A stretch of 64,000 nucleotides of DNA, taken from NCBI RefSeq assembly GCF_900114015.1, contig NZ_FORN01000008.1, forward strand, positions 93,754 through 157,753, in the 5' to 3' direction. The translations under genes and the position numbers were made by a program. The stretch is from Caulobacter sp. UNC279MFTsu5.1. GTDB lineage: Bacteria > Pseudomonadota > Alphaproteobacteria > Caulobacterales > Caulobacteraceae. Shown one piece after another: positions 8,073 through 15,941 of this stretch (its first letter is position 1; each line of letters begins with the position of its first letter). The notes beneath the pieces were generated by a model. The model made no database searches. It saw only the letters and a program-made list of their open reading frames with translations, and had not been told where the DNA came from.

Positions 8073-8346
8073 GAAACGACACCTCCCGCCTGGAATGATG
8101 CGGGGCCGAGGGTTGCCGCTTGGTTGACCGGGCCATGACCGGCGGCGCGACCGTCTGACGCGCCCCGAAGGCCCGGCGCCGGCCATGGGAGCGGGCGCCG
8201 GGCTTGGCGGGGATGAGAGCCAGCGATCGTCCGTGGACGGATTCTGTCGCAAATCTGTCGCCAAACTGTGACAAATGACGGCGGCACAGGACGTACAGTT
8301 CGTTCGCTCCCTCGTTCTCGTCCCTTCGAAAGTAGGAATGTCCCCC
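8073..8346. other. Divergent intergenic region before pstS
   Basis: About 270 nt separate the 50-aa gene (minus strand) from pstS (plus strand). The right part carries the Pho box. The left part is GC-rich and shows no further gene or clear hairpin that I can support. Confidence 0.5.
8244..8276 (+). promoter_or_regulatory. Pho box: three tandem 11-bp PhoB half-sites
   Basis: Three consecutive 11-mers, CTGTCGCAAAT, CTGTCGCCAAA and CTGTGACAAAT, match the PhoB direct-repeat consensus (CTGTCA plus an AT-rich spacer). They end 70 nt before the pstS ATG, the usual place for PhoB activation under phosphate starvation. The spacing is exact, so confidence is high. Confidence 0.88.
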
Positions 8347-9387
8347 ATGAAGACCCTGCTCGGAGCCACCGCAGCGCTCGGCCTGCTGGCCGGCGCGTCC
8401 AGCGCCCACGCCGCCCGCGACTATGTCTGGGCCGCCGGCTCGTCGACCGTGTTCCCGTTCGCCACCCGCACCGCCGAGAACTTCGCCAAGAAGACCGGCA
8501 AGAAGTCGCCCAAGATCGAGAGCCTGGGCACTGGCGGCGGCATCAAGATGTTCTGCGGCGGCATGGGCGAGAAGTTCCCCGACATCGCCAACGCCTCGCG
8601 CCCGATGAAGAAGTCCGAGTTCGAGGCCTGCAAGGCCAAGGGCGTCAACAACATCGTCGAGCTGAAGGTCGGCTTCGACGGCATCGTCGTGGCCATGGAC
8701 AAGTCCTCGCCGGACTACAGCTTCAAGGTCGAGCACCTGTTTCTGGGCCTGGGCCAGACCGTGCTGCGCGGCGGTCAGTTCGTGGCCAATCCCTACAAGA
8801 CCTGGAAGGACGTCGGCGCCGGCCTGCCGGCCAACCGCATCCTGGTCTACGGGCCGCCGCCCACCTCGGGCACCCGCGACGCCTTCGTCGAGCTGGCCAT
8901 CGAGGCCGGCGCCAAGAAGTTCCCGACCGCCAAGGCCCTGGCCGAGAAGGACGAGAAGGGCTTCAAGGCCAAGGTCGACCCGCTGCGCACCGACGGCGCC
9001 TGGGTCGACGCCGGCGAGAACGACAACGCCATCGTCGGCACCATCGAGAAGACCCCGGGCGCCCTGGGCGTGTTCGGCTACAGCTTCCTCGAGGAGAACG
9101 GCAACCGTATCAAGGGCGCGGCCGTCAACGGCGTGAAACCCTCGGCCCAGACGATCGCCAGCGGCCAGTACCCGCTGTCGCGCTCGCTCTACATCTACGT
9201 CAAGAAGGACCAGGTCGGGGTGACCCCGGGCCTAAAGGAGTTCATCGCCGAGTTCGTGTCCGACTCCGCGACCGGCCGGGGCGGCTACCTGCAGGGCCGC
9301 GGCCTGATCCCCCTGCCCCCGGCCCAGCACGAGGCCATGAAGGCCGCCGCCGGCAAGCTGCCGCCGATGGCCGCGCCGAAGTCGTAG
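8347..9387 (+). CDS. pstS: Phosphate ABC transporter substrate-binding protein PstS
   Basis: A 346-residue precursor with a signal peptide ending at 'SSAHA|ARD' and the PstS phosphate-binding signature: 'WAAGSSTVFPF' near the mature N-terminus and 'YGPPPTSGTRDAF' with the Thr/Ser/Arg loop that holds phosphate. It binds inorganic phosphate in the periplasm for the PstCAB permease, which is not in this window; a separate pstS is what I recall for Caulobacter. The start at 8347 has AGGA 9 nt upstream; an ATG at 8338 abuts that site and is less likely. A triple Pho box and a downstream intrinsic terminator make it a monocistronic, PhoB-controlled unit. Confidence 0.92.
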   Translation: MKTLLGATAALGLLAGASSAHAARDYVWAAGSSTVFPFATRTAENFAKKTGKKSPKIESLGTGGGIKMFCGGMGEKFPDIANASRPMKKSEFEACKAKGVNNIVELKVGFDGIVVAMDKSSPDYSFKVEHLFLGLGQTVLRGGQFVANPYKTWKDVGAGLPANRILVYGPPPTSGTRDAFVELAIEAGAKKFPTAKALAEKDEKGFKAKVDPLRTDGAWVDAGENDNAIVGTIEKTPGALGVFGYSFLEENGNRIKGAAVNGVKPSAQTIASGQYPLSRSLYIYVKKDQVGVTPGLKEFIAEFVSDSATGRGGYLQGRGLIPLPPAQHEAMKAAAGKLPPMAAPKS

Positions 9388-9410
9388 GGCTTTCGGTCAG
9401 GGCACATGGA

Positions 9411-9442
9411 AACGGCCCCGGAGCGATCTGGGGCCGTTTTTC
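9411..9442 (+). terminator. Rho-independent terminator of pstS
   Basis: AACGGCCCC pairs with GGGGCCGTT across a 10-nt loop and runs into five Ts, 24 nt after the pstS stop. This is a textbook intrinsic terminator. Confidence 0.88.
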
Positions 9443-9459
9443 ATTGCCATAGGGTGAAA

Positions 9460-9813
9460 TCAGTTCGTCGGATGCTCGTCGCCCGCCCGCGAGGTCATGC
9501 CCGCGGCGGCGGCGTCGTCGGCCATCTGGGCGTCGACCGGCGGGGGTTCAACGGCGGCGGCGGGGGCCGGGACGGTGGCGACCGGCGGCGGCGCTTCGGG
9601 CCTGGGCGCGGCGGCGACCGGGGTGCGCCGGGCGGCGGCCGTGGCGGCCGCGTCGTCGGCGGCCGTGCGGATCTCGGCCGGCCCCTGTTCGTAGCCGCGG
9701 TCGAAATTCATGGTGGACGCCATCAGCAGCACGCCGGCGGTGGCGATGGCCCCGACCAGGGCCCCCAGGAGAATCCATCCGAACGGGTTGCTGTGGCGTT
9801 CGGCCTTGGCCAT
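9460..9813 (-). CDS. Small membrane-anchored Ala/Pro-rich protein, hypothetical
   Basis: A 117-residue protein: a short basic N-terminus, one membrane helix ('WILLGALVGAIATAGVLLMA', about residues 13-32), then a low-complexity Ala/Pro tail rich in 'AAAPRPEAPPP'-like text, probably periplasmic. AGAGGAA lies about 8 nt before the ATG. I do not recognise a family; the design resembles small envelope linkers. It follows the murein peptidase gene by 28 nt on the same strand, so the two are likely co-transcribed and may share an envelope role. Confidence 0.65.
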   Translation of the reverse strand: MAKAERHSNPFGWILLGALVGAIATAGVLLMASTMNFDRGYEQGPAEIRTAADDAAATAAARRTPVAAAPRPEAPPPVATVPAPAAAVEPPPVDAQMADDAAAAGMTSRAGDEHPTN

Positions 9814-9841
9814 CCGGGCTTTCCTCTGATCTTCGGCCCTC

Positions 9842-10522
9842 TTAGGAGCCGACCCAACGTCGGACGGGTCCGACGTCGACGTGGACGAAGTTGCTGACGG
9901 GGTAATAACCCACGCCGCCGCGTCCGAGATCCAGGGCCGCGGCCCGCAGTCGATCCAGAGCGACGTCCTCCAGATAGACATCCATGGCCTTGCCGTCCAT
10001 GTGCAGGCTGCGTTTGGCGACCTGGCCGCTGCGTTCGTGCAACATGGCGTTGGTCGTGGGCGAGCGGTAGCCGGAGATCACCTGGAAGTGCGCCTTGGTC
10101 TCGGTCTTCTGGGCCAGGGCCGACAGGGTGTCGAACAGCTCCGGATGCATCGAATAGACGTCGCCGGTGCGGTAATCGCGCAGCACCTTGTCCAGGGCCT
10201 GGACGGCGTCGGGCACGTATTCGCCCTTGTCGAAATAGACCGCTTCCAGCTTTTCCTGGGTATGGACGTTGTGCAGCTTCAGCCAGCGGGGGGCATGGGA
10301 GACGGCGGAGGTCCGGGCGATCGGCGCCGCGACGGGCGGGGCGGCCGCGGCCGGGAGGCCTTCCGCGGGCAAGCCTTCGGGAAGGTCGGACTGACTCTGG
10401 AGAAGATCGCCGATCGGATCGGAGACTCCCAGTTTCGACTGCGCGAAGGCCGCCATCGGCCCGACCGCGCTGGCGCCGAGCACGCCGAGGCCAAGCCCCA
10501 ACAGCTTGCGTCGTTCGATCAT
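9842..10522 (-). CDS. DUF882/M15-type murein peptidase (MepK-like), Tat-exported
   Basis: A 226-residue protein with a twin-arginine-like leader ('ERRKLLGLGLGV') ending near 'AAFAQS', a Pro/Ala linker, and a DUF882 domain from about residue 77. Zinc ligands of the M15 fold are visible: H174 and D181 in 'SLHMDGKAMDVYL' and H214 in 'NFVHVDVG', plus 'SGYRSPTTN'. E. coli MepK (YcbK) of this family cleaves peptidoglycan cross-links, including 3-3 links. The next gene upstream is an L,D-transpeptidase, which makes such links, so both maker and cutter sit together. Export is probably by Tat; the cleaved bond is inferred from the family. Confidence 0.85.
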   Translation of the reverse strand: MIERRKLLGLGLGVLGASAVGPMAAFAQSKLGVSDPIGDLLQSQSDLPEGLPAEGLPAAAAPPVAAPIARTSAVSHAPRWLKLHNVHTQEKLEAVYFDKGEYVPDAVQALDKVLRDYRTGDVYSMHPELFDTLSALAQKTETKAHFQVISGYRSPTTNAMLHERSGQVAKRSLHMDGKAMDVYLEDVALDRLRAAALDLGRGGVGYYPVSNFVHVDVGPVRRWVGS

Positions 10523-10630
10523 CGTTACGCTTCCCCGGACTGACCTTGCGAGACGCCGGAAGGCCGGACCGCCGCACTTGGCGACCCTCTCGCGAGCACT
10601 AAAACGCCAGAGTCTTTACGAAACGGCCAC

Positions 10631-10650
10631 GGTCTTCCGAACGGAAGACC
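10631..10650. promoter_or_regulatory. 20-bp perfect dyad upstream of the murein peptidase gene
   Basis: GGTCTTCCG and CGGAAGACC flank a 2-nt centre, a perfect palindrome about 110 nt before the DUF882 start and 53 nt after the L,D-transpeptidase stop. The tight centre is unsuited to an RNA hairpin loop and better suited to a dimeric DNA-binding protein. No regulator is assigned. Confidence 0.4.
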
Positions 10651-10702
10651 AGCCGAAACGAAAGGCTGCTGCCCGGAAAGAGGCCTTACGCGGCGCCGTG
10701 GG

Positions 10703-12232
10703 TCAAGCTGAGCTAGGGGCTCCTGCGGCGATACGCTGCACCAGCACCGTGTCCCAGCCGTACGGGTCGTCGCGGAAGTTCATCTGCCCGTCTGGGGTCA
10801 TATAGGCCGTCCAGTAGAGCAGAAATACGGCGATGGGCTGGGCCAGCGGCGCGCGCACGGTCTTGCCCGCCGCCAGGATGGCGTCGACCACGTCTGGCTG
10901 CCAATCGGGGCTGGAGGCCAGGAGCTGCTTGGCCAGGGGGATCGGCTTTTCCAGCCGCACGCAGCCGTGGCTGGCCAGGCGGCTGAAGCTGGCGAACTTC
11001 GAGCGGCTGGGCGTGTCGTGCAGATAGACGCCGTAGGGATTGTCGAAGTCGAACTTCACCAGGCCCAGGGCGGCCTTGGGCCCGGCCTTCTGCTGCAGCC
11101 GCGAGGTCCCCTCGCCCGTCGAGATGACGATGAAGTCGTTGCGGGCCAGATAGCCGGGGTGGGCCCGTTCCTTGGGCCACAGCTCCTTGGCGGCGATCGA
11201 CGACGGCACGTTCCACGGCGGATTGAGCACGATCGAGTGGATCGTCGACTGCAGCATCGGCGTCTCGTCGCCCGGTCGGCCGGTCACCGCCCGCATGGTC
11301 AGGTTCGGGGCGTCGTTGTGGAAGACGCTCATCACCGCGGCGGCGATGTTGACCTGGATGCGGTCGGCCGGCAACTCCTGGGGCAGCCAGCGCCAGCGCT
11401 CCATATTGGCCAGGATCTGGTCGATCCGGCGCTCCACGGGCACGTTCAGCGCCGCCAGGGTGGCCGGGCCCAGGCCGCCGTCGGGATTGAGGCCGAAGCG
11501 CTTCTGGGCGCGCATCAGGGCCTGCTGCAGGGCCGCGTCGAACACCGAGGCCCGATCGACGGCCACCGTCGTGTCCTCGACCGCCAGCCGGGCCTCAAGG
11601 GCCGCGATGCGCGGATCACCGGTCGCGCCCAGCTTCAGCGGCGCGCCTGGCGGCAAGGCCTTCCAGCCGCCGACCGCGGCGATGTCGCGATAGGTCGCCA
11701 GGCCCTTTCGCAAGGTCTGGTAGCCGGTATAGGGCGGCGGCAGGCTGTCCAGCCACGGCCCCAGGCGGTCCTGGGCGGCGGCCTGAACGAAGTCGGGGCC
11801 CGGATCGTAGGGCCCGGGGCGCAGACCCCAGTCGCCGAGGAAGGCGTCCGGCGCCAGGCGGCCGGTGCGCACGGCCCTGGCGTAGCGCAGGGTCAGGTCG
11901 ATCAGCCGGGCCTGGGCGCCTTGGCGCGTGGGGGCGTCTCGGGCGCTCAGCGACGGCAGCAGCGCGTCGGGCGCGAAGGCGTCGGCCTCGAAGCCGTGGG
12001 TGTAGGCCTGCCCCAGGGTCCGCAGCAGCAGCTCGACCTGGTCGGACCGCAGCACCACGCTGGTCGGCGACGGCGGGGCCGGCTGCTGCGGCGCCCGCTG
12101 CGGGGCCCGCACCAGGGGCGGATTCTGGATCTGCGCGACGGCCGAGGAAACCGAGAGAAGAGAGACCGCGCCGCCAAGCAGTGCGTCACGTTTGGTCCAG
12201 GACTTGATCACCGTCGAAAGGTCTCGCCGCAC
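10703..12232 (-). CDS. YcbB/LdtD-type L,D-transpeptidase
   Basis: A protein of up to 509 residues with a basic N-terminus, a signal segment ending near 'SSAVAQ', a Pro-rich linker, a region with a peptidoglycan-binding-like stretch ('AQKRFGLNPDGGLGPATL', about 242-259) and a YkuD catalytic domain. The active site is clear: 'ASFSRLASHGCVRLEKP' with H422 and C424. It forms 3-3 meso-DAP cross-links in the periplasm and is beta-lactam tolerant except to carbapenems. The far start is a GTG at 12232; an in-frame GTG at 12211 would give a more ordinary signal peptide, and neither has a good ribosome site, so the start is uncertain. The length matches YcbB rather than the short YnhG class. Confidence 0.87.
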   Translation of the reverse strand: MRRDLSTVIKSWTKRDALLGGAVSLLSVSSAVAQIQNPPLVRAPQRAPQQPAPPSPTSVVLRSDQVELLLRTLGQAYTHGFEADAFAPDALLPSLSARDAPTRQGAQARLIDLTLRYARAVRTGRLAPDAFLGDWGLRPGPYDPGPDFVQAAAQDRLGPWLDSLPPPYTGYQTLRKGLATYRDIAAVGGWKALPPGAPLKLGATGDPRIAALEARLAVEDTTVAVDRASVFDAALQQALMRAQKRFGLNPDGGLGPATLAALNVPVERRIDQILANMERWRWLPQELPADRIQVNIAAAVMSVFHNDAPNLTMRAVTGRPGDETPMLQSTIHSIVLNPPWNVPSSIAAKELWPKERAHPGYLARNDFIVISTGEGTSRLQQKAGPKAALGLVKFDFDNPYGVYLHDTPSRSKFASFSRLASHGCVRLEKPIPLAKQLLASSPDWQPDVVDAILAAGKTVRAPLAQPIAVFLLYWTAYMTPDGQMNFRDDPYGWDTVLVQRIAAGAPSSA

Positions 12233-12427
12233 GTTCGCGCGCGGCCAGTCCGCGCGCCCTCAAATGGCCGTTGCGATCCGGGCTCGTCAACGCCCGTGTC
12301 GTGGAAGGCCAACGGTTCAGAGTACTTATGGTTCTTTATTTCGGATGCGGAACCTTAACGCCACACTGGCGGTTTGATCCGACGTCGGGGCGTGCTGTCA
12401 CGCCCTTTCAGCGTCAGGATTTCGTCG

Positions 12428-13492
12428 ATGAGGATCGCCCAGGTTCCGCCCCTGTACGAAGCCGTCCCGCCGCGGTTCTACGGCGGCACCGAACGAGTCG
12501 TCGCCCACCTCACCGACGCCCTGGTCGACCTGGGCCATGACGTCACCCTGTTCGCCTCCGGCGACGCCCGCACCAAGGCCGAGCTGGTGGTCGTGCGCGA
12601 CCAGGCCATGCGCCTCGATCCGGCCCCGCTCAAGTCGGACCTGGCCGCCCACCTGGCCATGCTGGCCGAGGTCCGTCGCCAGGCCCATCGCTTCGACGTC
12701 CTCCACTTCCACACCGACATGATCCAGTTCCCGATGTTCGAGGACATGGCCGGCAAGACCCTGACCACCCTGCACGGGCGGCTGGATCTGAAGGACCTGG
12801 CGGGCGTCTATCGCCGCTGGCCGCAGTTTCCGCTGGTCTCGATCTCGGACGATCAGAGACGTCCCCTGCCCTTCGCCAATTGGGCCGGCACGGTGCTGCA
12901 CGGCATGGCCGAGGAGATCTACGATTTCCGTCCGAAATCCGAGGGTTACCTGGCTTTCCTCGGCCGCATCTCGCCCGAGAAGGGCCCCGACCGCGCCATC
13001 GCCATCGCCAAGCGCCTGGGCAAGAGGCTGAAGATCGCCGCCAAGATCGACGCCGCCGACCGCGCCTATTTCCATGAAGAGGTCGAGCATCTGATGGACC
13101 ATCCGCTGATCGAGTTCATCGGCGAGATCGGCGACCACCAGAAGTCCGACTTCCTGGGCGGCGCCGACGCCCTGCTGTTCCCCATCGCCTGGCCCGAGCC
13201 GTTCGGCCTGGTGATGATCGAGGCCATGGCCTGCGGCACGCCGGTGATCGCCTACAACTACGGCTCGGTGCCCGAAGTGATCGAGGACGGTCTGACGGGC
13301 TTCATCGTCCGGGGCGAGGACGAGGCGGTGGCCGCGGCGCGGCGCCTGGGCGAGCTCGACCGCCTTCAGATCCGCCGCCGGTTCGAGACCCGGTTCTCGG
13401 CGGTCGCCATGGCGCGTCGCTATCTGGCGCTCTATGATCGGCTGGAGAACGCGTCCGCGCCGCCGCGCCTGACGCTGGCCCAAAGCGCCTGA
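12428..13492 (+). CDS. GT4-family glycosyltransferase
   Basis: A 354-residue cytosolic GT-B enzyme: the N-terminal domain opens with 'RIAQVPPLYEAVPPRFYGGTER', and the C-terminal nucleotide-sugar site shows 'FLGRISPEKGPDRAI' and the EX7E-like 'PEPFGLVMIEAMACGTPVIA'. AGGAT lies 8 nt before the ATG at 12428. It precedes an amylo-1,6-glucosidase-like gene and a GH15 gene on the same strand, with trehalose synthesis genes further along, so it may build or modify an alpha-glucan or glucosyl solute. Donor and acceptor cannot be read. Cell-surface sugar transfer is the alternative. Confidence 0.85.
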   Translation: MRIAQVPPLYEAVPPRFYGGTERVVAHLTDALVDLGHDVTLFASGDARTKAELVVVRDQAMRLDPAPLKSDLAAHLAMLAEVRRQAHRFDVLHFHTDMIQFPMFEDMAGKTLTTLHGRLDLKDLAGVYRRWPQFPLVSISDDQRRPLPFANWAGTVLHGMAEEIYDFRPKSEGYLAFLGRISPEKGPDRAIAIAKRLGKRLKIAAKIDAADRAYFHEEVEHLMDHPLIEFIGEIGDHQKSDFLGGADALLFPIAWPEPFGLVMIEAMACGTPVIAYNYGSVPEVIEDGLTGFIVRGEDEAVAAARRLGELDRLQIRRRFETRFSAVAMARRYLALYDRLENASAPPRLTLAQSA

Positions 13493-13618
13493 CCGCGGCC
13501 CCGCGCGCGACGGCCGCGTCGCGGACATGATCAGGCCGTAAGAAGTCTGGGACCCGCCCGCCGCGGATGCGCGACGCGGCGAGTTTGCGAGGGACCTCAG
13601 CGCAAGGGGCCGAACGAC

Positions 13619-15778
13619 ATGGACGATCTCACACTAGGCCCGACCCCGAGCGGCGCCGTCGAACAGGGCGAAACCGGCGAGCCGCGCGTCCCCTACCGGC
13701 TGTTCGCGCTGAAGGACAAGGACACCTTCCTGGTGGCCGACGCGTTCGGCGACGTGCTGGGCGCGGCCGATGGCCTGTTCCACGACGACACCCGCCTGCT
13801 GTCGCGGCTGCGCCTGCTGCTCGGCAACCGCTCGCCGGCCCTGCTGAGCGCGGCGGTGTCGCAGGACAACGTGTTCTTCACCTCGCACTCGACCAACGAG
13901 CCCCTGCCCGCCCTGGGCGGGGCGGCGGCGCCGCACGGCGCGATCCATGTCGAGCGCAAGCGGTTCCTGTGGGACCAGCGGCTCTACGAGCGCCTGCGCT
14001 TCGTCAACTACAGCCGCGACATGGTGATCCTGCCGGTCGGCCTGGAATACGACGCCGATTTCCACGACATGTTCGAAGTGCGCGGCTCCAAGCGCCCGGC
14101 CCGCGGCCGGGTCCTACCCGCCGAGACCAACGGCCGCTCGGTGACCTACGCCTATGACGGCTTGGACGGCGTGCGCCGCAACAGCATCATCTCGTTCTCC
14201 GAGCCGCCCGGACGCCTGGGTCCACAGCGCGCCGACTTCATGTTCATGCTGACGCCCGAGACCCATTTCGACCTCTATATCGAGGTGGGGGGCGAGCCCG
14301 CCCAGCCGCCGACGCGCGAGCGGTGGCGGGCGGCGGCGGCGCGGGCCCGGATCGACATGCGCAACCGCCGACGGCGCGGCGCGCGGCTGCATAGCTCGGG
14401 CCGGCTGTTCAACGACTGGCTGGAGAAGTCGCGGGCCGACCTTGCCCTGCTGACCACCCAGTTCGCCACCGGCCCCTACCCCTATGCCGGCATCCCCTGG
14501 TTCTCGACGCCGTTCGGCCGCGACGCGATCATCACCGCCTGGCAGGTGCTGTGGATCGAGCCTGGCTTGGCCAAGGGCGTGCTGGGCTACCTGGCCGAAC
14601 ACCAGGCCGCGGAGGTCAGCGCCTTCCGCGACAGCGCGCCGGGCAAGATCATGCACGAGACGCGCAAGGGCGAGATGACCGCCCTGGGCGAGCTGCCGTT
14701 CGGCCGCTACTACGGCGGGGTCGACACCACGCCGCTGTTCGTGGCCCTGGCCTGCGCCTACGCCGAACGCACCGGCGACCTCGACTTCATCGAAAGCCTG
14801 TGGGAGCCGCTGATGGCGGCCATCGCCTGGATCGAGCATTTCGGCGACAGCGACGGCGACGGCCTGATCGACTACGCCCGCGGCCTGGACTCCGGCCTGT
14901 CGAACCAGAACTGGAAGGACAGTGAGGACAGCGTCTTCCACGAGGACGGCAAGTTCCCCGACGGTCCGATCGCCGTGGTCGAGGTCCAGGGCTACGCCTT
15001 CGCCGCCTTCAAGGGCATGGCGGACCTGGCCGAGCGGCGCGGCGATCCCGAGAACGCCGAGCGCTGGCGCGCCAAGGCCGAGCACCTGCGCATCGAGGTC
15101 GAGACCAAGTTCTGGATGGAGGACAAGGGCTTCTACGCCATGGCCGTCGACGGCCACGGCCAGCCCTGCCGGGTGCGCGGCTCCAATCCCGGCCACCTGC
15201 TGTTCTGCGGCCTGCCCACGCCCGAGCGCGCCGAAAAGGTGGCCGACGCCCTGCTGTCGGCCGCGTTCCACAACGGTTTCGGGGTGCGGACCCTGGCCCA
15301 GGGCGAGCCGCGCTTCAATCCGATGAGCTATCACAACGGTTCGGTCTGGCCGCACGACACGGCGATCTGCGCCATGGGCCTGGCCCGCTACGGCCATCGC
15401 GACGGGGTGGTCGATATGACCTCGGGCCTGTTCGAGACCGCCGCCCACTACGAGATGCGCCTGCCCGAGCTGTTCTGCGGCTTCCCGCGCCAGCCGGGCG
15501 AGCCGCCGGTGGCCTATCCGGTGGCGTGCCTGCCCCAGGCCTGGGCGGCCGGCTCGGCCTTCATGATGCTGCAGGCCTGCCTGGGGATCACCATCGACGG
15601 CTGGCGCGGCGAGGTGCACCTGTCCGACCCGCGCCTGCCGATCGGCATCGACCATCTGCAGGTCGACGGCCTGAAGATCGGCGAGGCGTGCACGGACATC
15701 ACCTTCGAACACGTCGGCGCCAATGTGGCGGCCCACACCAGCAAGCACTCGCCGGTGCCGATCCTGATCAGGCGGTGA
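13619..15778 (+). CDS. Amylo-alpha-1,6-glucosidase-like protein (glycogen debranching family)
   Basis: A 719-residue cytosolic protein. The N-terminal half ('TFLVADAFGDVLGAADGLFHDDTR') is the beta-rich domain typical of bacterial GDE-family proteins. The C-terminal half is an alpha/alpha toroid with 'WFSTPFGRDAI', 'LDSGLSNQNWKDSEDSV' and 'NPMSYHNGSVWPHD', where the catalytic acids of the family lie. It probably hydrolyses alpha-1,6 or other alpha-glucosidic bonds. These proteins often accompany a GT4 gene and trehalose synthase genes, as here. No signal peptide is visible. The activity is family-level; the true substrate of this branch is poorly known. Confidence 0.85.
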   Translation: MDDLTLGPTPSGAVEQGETGEPRVPYRLFALKDKDTFLVADAFGDVLGAADGLFHDDTRLLSRLRLLLGNRSPALLSAAVSQDNVFFTSHSTNEPLPALGGAAAPHGAIHVERKRFLWDQRLYERLRFVNYSRDMVILPVGLEYDADFHDMFEVRGSKRPARGRVLPAETNGRSVTYAYDGLDGVRRNSIISFSEPPGRLGPQRADFMFMLTPETHFDLYIEVGGEPAQPPTRERWRAAAARARIDMRNRRRRGARLHSSGRLFNDWLEKSRADLALLTTQFATGPYPYAGIPWFSTPFGRDAIITAWQVLWIEPGLAKGVLGYLAEHQAAEVSAFRDSAPGKIMHETRKGEMTALGELPFGRYYGGVDTTPLFVALACAYAERTGDLDFIESLWEPLMAAIAWIEHFGDSDGDGLIDYARGLDSGLSNQNWKDSEDSVFHEDGKFPDGPIAVVEVQGYAFAAFKGMADLAERRGDPENAERWRAKAEHLRIEVETKFWMEDKGFYAMAVDGHGQPCRVRGSNPGHLLFCGLPTPERAEKVADALLSAAFHNGFGVRTLAQGEPRFNPMSYHNGSVWPHDTAICAMGLARYGHRDGVVDMTSGLFETAAHYEMRLPELFCGFPRQPGEPPVAYPVACLPQAWAAGSAFMMLQACLGITIDGWRGEVHLSDPRLPIGIDHLQVDGLKIGEACTDITFEHVGANVAAHTSKHSPVPILIRR

Positions 15779-15786
15779 CTTTCATA

Positions 15787-15912
15787 CCGCTCATCCCGGC
15801 GAATGCCGGGACCCAGATGGCAAGGCCGAGCGTCGGTTCCATGAACTCGGCGCTCCTCCAGCCAGCCTCTCGGCTCTGGGATCTGGGTCCCGGCATTCGC
15901 CGGGATGAGCGG
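15787..15912. repeat. Inverted-repeat element with two perfect 32-bp arms
   Basis: Two perfectly complementary 32-nt arms at 15787-15818 and 15881-15912 enclose about 62 nt. Each arm is itself nearly palindromic around CCCGG...CCGGG. It lies between the debranching-like and GH15 genes. A 32-bp single-hairpin relative occurs at 34099-34130, so this is a dispersed family. Transcribed, it would form a very stable stem that could limit coupling of the two genes. Confidence 0.85.
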
Positions 15913-15941
15913 GTCTAGAATTGAACGCGGAGAAATACGCA

